A stretch of DNA of 64,000 nucleotides from Cupriavidus numazuensis (GTDB taxonomy: Bacteria > Pseudomonadota > Gammaproteobacteria > Burkholderiales > Burkholderiaceae): NCBI RefSeq assembly GCF_905397435.1, contig NZ_CAJPVI010000043.1:1-64000 (forward strand), written 5' to 3'. Below, one piece after another: positions 61,314 to 64,000 of this stretch; position 1 is the stretch's first letter; every line of letters starts with the position of its first letter. The notes beneath the pieces were generated by a model. The model made no database searches, was not told the origin of the DNA, and saw only the letters and a program-made list of their open reading frames with translations. The translations under genes and the position numbers were made by a program.

Positions 61314-63001
61314 GCGGCAACAGCGTCCGCACCGGTGCGCGTGGCTTCAGCGCGTGGCTCGACCGCCGCAATGCGCCCGGCCTGCATCCGCACGACGCGG
61401 TCGGCCAGGTGGAAATAGCGGTCGTCGTGCGAGATCACCACCAGCAGGTGGCCACGCTCGCGCAGCTCGGGGAGCAGTTCGGTATAGAACAGGTGGCGGA
61501 ACGCCGGGTCCTGGTCCGCGGCCCATTCATCGAATACCAGCACCGGGCGCCCTTCCAGGTAGGCGTGCACCAGCGCCAGGCGCTTGCGCTGGCCCGTGGA
61601 CAGGTCGAGCGTATTGAAGGCACCATCCTTGACGCTGACCTTGTGCGCGATCTCCAGCCGCTGCAGGTAAGGCAGCGCCGCTTCCGGCATGGGTGCGGCG
61701 GCGCCTTCGCCCTGCCCGGCCAGGTCTTCGAACAGGTGGAAGTCGGAGAACACGGTGGTGAAGAGCTGGCGGTAGTCGTCGCGCGTCTGCGCCGTGACCG
61801 GCGTGCCGTCGAGCACCACCTCGCCTTCATGCGGCGCGTACAGGCCCAGCAGCAGCTTGATCAGCGTGGTCTTGCCGGAGCCGTTGTCGCCGACCACGAA
61901 CACCAGTTCGCCGGCGCGCAGGGCCAGGTCCACCGGCCCCAGCACAAAGGGCTCGGTGCCGTCGGGCGTCTCAAAGGCATAGCGCACGCCGCGCAGCTCG
62001 ATCGCGTCCGCAAGGCGCGCCTCGCTCGGCGGCCGTTCGAGCGATAGGTGCGGCTCCGGGTTGGCGAAGCGGGCCGAAAGGTCGGCGATGCGGGCAAACG
62101 CTACCCTGGCGCGGCCGATGCCGGGCAAGGCACCTACGATCTGGTCCACCGGCCCTTTCAGGAACAGCAGCACCAGCACGAAGCCGCTCAGCACCACCGG
62201 CTCGACCGTGCGCAGCGCGGCCCAGCCCAGGATCACGGCGATCAGCAGGAAATACAACGCCGAGCCGAACGCGGTGGCCAGCACGTAGGTGTTGATGGCG
62301 CGCCAGTTGATGTCGCGGATCACATCGACCGCGTTCTCGATCTGGCCGCTCAGCACGCGCATGCGCCGGGCGCGGTGCATGCGCAGTTCCTTGGCGCCCT
62401 CGCTGATGCCGCGGTAGGCTTTGTGCAGCCGCTCTTCATGCTCGCGCGACTTCCAGAAGCCCGCCACGCCGCGCGCCTGCGCCAGCGCCTGGATGGTGCC
62501 GCCAATGGCCAGCATCACCACCAGCAGGCCGAACAGCGGCAGCGAGAGCCAGCCCAGGTAGCCCAGGCAGCCCAGCGCGATGGCAACGGCGATCACCGTG
62601 GACGACAGCGAGAACGCCACGTCGCTGATCATGTCCACGTCCTGCGTCAGCACGGGCATCAGGCGGTGGGTGCGATAGCGCTCCAGCGCGTCGATTGGCG
62701 CCGACAGGATCTTGCGCGCCAGGCTCTTGCGCACGGTCGCCACCAGCCGCTGGCCGACCAGGTTGGTAGAGATATCCGAGATCGCGCGGCCCGCCAGCGA
62801 CAGCCCGCACAGCCCGACAAAGGTCAGCAGCAGCCCGCCAGCCAGGCCGCCGGGTCGGTTCAGCACCTGGTTGATGGTGGACAGTAGCGCCACGGTGGCG
62901 AGGCCCGCACCGATACCGGTGACGGCCGACAGCGCCATCCAGGGCAGGAACGGCCTGAGCAGGCGGGCGATTTCGGCGGCGGGGCTGCGTGTAGTTTCCA
63001 T
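61310..63001 (-). CDS. PvdE/SyrD-type cyclic peptide ABC exporter
   Basis: The 563-residue half-transporter has six membrane helices then an ABC domain with Walker A GDNGSGKTTL, the atypical signature LSTGQRKRLAL and Walker B VLVFDEWAADQDP, which together mark the cyclic-peptide exporter subfamily. PvdE moves acylated siderophore precursors into the periplasm in Pseudomonas. The ATG at 63001 was preferred over a longer frame. It overlaps the Fur-like gene by four bases. Confidence 0.92.
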   Translation of the reverse strand: METTRSPAAEIARLLRPFLPWMALSAVTGIGAGLATVALLSTINQVLNRPGGLAGGLLLTFVGLCGLSLAGRAISDISTNLVGQRLVATVRKSLARKILSAPIDALERYRTHRLMPVLTQDVDMISDVAFSLSSTVIAVAIALGCLGYLGWLSLPLFGLLVVMLAIGGTIQALAQARGVAGFWKSREHEERLHKAYRGISEGAKELRMHRARRMRVLSGQIENAVDVIRDINWRAINTYVLATAFGSALYFLLIAVILGWAALRTVEPVVLSGFVLVLLFLKGPVDQIVGALPGIGRARVAFARIADLSARFANPEPHLSLERPPSEARLADAIELRGVRYAFETPDGTEPFVLGPVDLALRAGELVFVVGDNGSGKTTLIKLLLGLYAPHEGEVVLDGTPVTAQTRDDYRQLFTTVFSDFHLFEDLAGQGEGAAAPMPEAALPYLQRLEIAHKVSVKDGAFNTLDLSTGQRKRLALVHAYLEGRPVLVFDEWAADQDPAFRHLFYTELLPELRERGHLLVVISHDDRYFHLADRVVRMQAGRIAAVEPRAEATRTGADAVAA

Positions 63002-63028
63002 TGGGTCCGTTCGAAAAGGGGCACGCCG

Positions 63029-63122
63029 GCGCGCTGTGCGCCGGCTCATGGCAAGACTTGGCGCGCTGTGCGCCGGCTCATGGCAAGACTTGGCGCGCTG
63101 CGCGCCGGCTCATAGGCAAGAC
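63029..63122. repeat. Three tandem copies of a 32-bp repeat
   Basis: Two exact 32-bp copies (63029-63060, 63061-63092) and a third diverged 30-bp copy (63093-63122) each start with a palindrome GGCGCGCTG-GCGCC-like and include CGGCTCATGGCAAGAC. They fill the gap between the exporter and the acylase genes. Confidence 0.9.
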
Positions 63123-63154
63123 GAGGGGCGCGCCGCAATGTTCAGGCGCGAACG

Positions 63155-64000
63155 TCACTCGGGCAGGATGGTTCGGCGCAGCGCCGGATCGCGGGCGATC
63201 TCGCCCTCGTCGAAGGGGAAGCGCAGCCAGTTGCCCGCGGCGTATCGGTTCACCGGCCCGGCGCCGGCGCCGCCGCGCACGGCGGTCTCGCGCTCGCCGT
63301 GGGCCAGCAGCGTGTCGGCCTGCACGCCTTCCGGGCCGAAGCGCACGACCTGGAGATAGGTGTTGGCATGCGAGGCGGGCCCCAGGGCATAGCCGCCGCT
63401 GGCGTTGCACGCCACGGTGAAATAGCCCAGGTCGCCGCAACCGCCGTAGAGCGGCACCCGGCGCCCGCCGCTGCGCACGTAGCGGTAGCGCCCCAGCGGC
63501 GCGTCGGCGGCCTGGCCCTTGCGCGCCAGGTCGGCCATGGCTTCGCGCAGCGCGGTCCTGACCCGCTCGGGCGGCGCCGTCACGCCACGCGGTGTCGACA
63601 GCGGCTCGGCGGCGGAGAACGGCACGGCAAACAATTCCGCCGGCGGCATGTGCTCCAGCCTGGTCCAGAAGGCGTCCCACAGTACTGCGCCGCGGTCCTG
63701 TGCGCCGGCGCGGCCGTCCCAGCCGCGCAGCACGGCGCAGGCCCGCGCCAGCTCGCCGGCTGGTGCATCGCCGCAGGCGCGCGCCAGCAGGTCGGCCTTG
63801 AACTGCGCCGCGGGATAGCTGCGCGCCGCCAGCACCGCCTGCCGCAGGCGGGCCGCCATGTCGGTGCCCGGCTGCGCCAGCATGGCCGCGGCGATGCTGT
63901 GGCCCTCGCGGGTGCGCATCGACAGGGCCTCGCCCTCGCCACCCAGGATGGACGGGAAGCCCTGCAGCGGCTGCACCGGGTTGGCCAGCCAGTAGCTGTC
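63155..64000 (-). CDS. Penicillin/AHL acylase-family protein (PvdQ-like), partial
   Basis: The last 281 residues of an N-terminal nucleophile hydrolase; the first part lies beyond the right edge. DSYWLANPVQPLQGFPSILG at the edge, ANTYLQVVRFGPEGVQADTL and the end GNWLRFPFDEGEI are typical of the penicillin amidase beta chain. The catalytic serine is off the window. In Pseudomonas PvdQ removes the fatty acid from a pyoverdine precursor in the periplasm; with a PvdE-like exporter next to it, a similar role in siderophore maturation is likely. Confidence 0.85.
   Translation of the reverse strand, partial: DSYWLANPVQPLQGFPSILGGEGEALSMRTREGHSIAAAMLAQPGTDMAARLRQAVLAARSYPAAQFKADLLARACGDAPAGELARACAVLRGWDGRAGAQDRGAVLWDAFWTRLEHMPPAELFAVPFSAAEPLSTPRGVTAPPERVRTALREAMADLARKGQAADAPLGRYRYVRSGGRRVPLYGGCGDLGYFTVACNASGGYALGPASHANTYLQVVRFGPEGVQADTLLAHGERETAVRGGAGAGPVNRYAAGNWLRFPFDEGEIARDPALRRTILPE

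Noticed and set aside
63029-63122. Tandem repeat as a CRISPR array
   Set aside because: The copies are directly adjacent with no unique spacers and no cas genes are near.

Overview
The window looks like a piece of a GC-rich betaproteobacterial replicon, most likely Cupriavidus/Ralstonia (Burkholderiales). The grounds are a Tbu-type toluene monooxygenase operon followed by a TbuT-type regulator, a DmpKLMNOP phenol hydroxylase with meta-cleavage genes, and stress and arsenic genes in the arrangement common in that group. Genus is inferred from gene content only. No rRNA, tRNA, insertion sequence or CRISPR array was seen. The 3' edge cuts a gene (an N-terminal nucleophile acylase).

Region 1 (1-10450) is a decaying stress island: a small heat-shock protein, an accessory FtsH protease, an erythromycin-esterase-like protein, two universal stress proteins, a CheB-like protein and an FMN-binding protein. 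Gene debris lies between them: a response regulator without its receiver front, the last codons of acetate kinase, and the middle of a zinc alcohol dehydrogenase.

Region 2 (10582-17820) handles arsenic: arsR, an arsI stub, two tandem thioredoxin-type arsC genes, an AqpS-type channel, then (reverse strand) arsenite oxidase aioBA, an arsR fragment, a glutaredoxin-type arsC and arsH. Oxidation, reduction and a channel are present; no ArsB or Acr3 pump lies in the window.

Region 3 (17824-40707) is the aromatic core. A reverse-strand operon reads dmpKLMNOP (phenol hydroxylase), dmpQ, dmpB, a GlcG-like gene, dmpC, dmpD, dmpE, dmpH, a dmpG reduced by an internal deletion, and dmpI; dmpF is absent. 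Divergent to it is a toluene monooxygenase operon (tbuA1UBVA2C) with a tbuT-like activator, then a FadL-type porin gene, a second XylR/DmpR-type activator, a GntR-family regulator and a quinone reductase. Toluene would become cresol, then methylcatechol, then enter meta cleavage. Three sigma-54 promoters with paired upstream activator sites are readable, and a 12-bp near-palindrome recurs at the dmpK, fadL and second-regulator promoters.

Region 4 (40872-47777) is a reverse-strand operon resembling the cyclohexanecarboxylate pathway (fadH-like reductase, acyl-CoA ligase, badH, badI, badK) with a divergent badR-like MarR gene. It would carry an alicyclic acid to pimelyl-CoA, but no acyl-CoA dehydrogenase (AliB) is present.

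Region 5 (47973-56159) holds scattered accessory genes: two LysR and one AraC regulator, an SDR, a SnoaL-like protein, a VOC protein, an AhpD-like protein, a quinone oxidoreductase, a dehydratase fragment, a pair of inverted hairpin repeats, and a cupin gene whose ribosome binding site lies in a perfect stem.

Region 6 (56331-64000) is a reverse-strand export operon: acylase (partial), PvdE-type ABC exporter, Fur-like regulator without a metal site, MacA, MacB and a NodT-type outer membrane factor. This is the set used for pyoverdine maturation and secretion, so a lipopeptide siderophore locus probably continues past the right edge.
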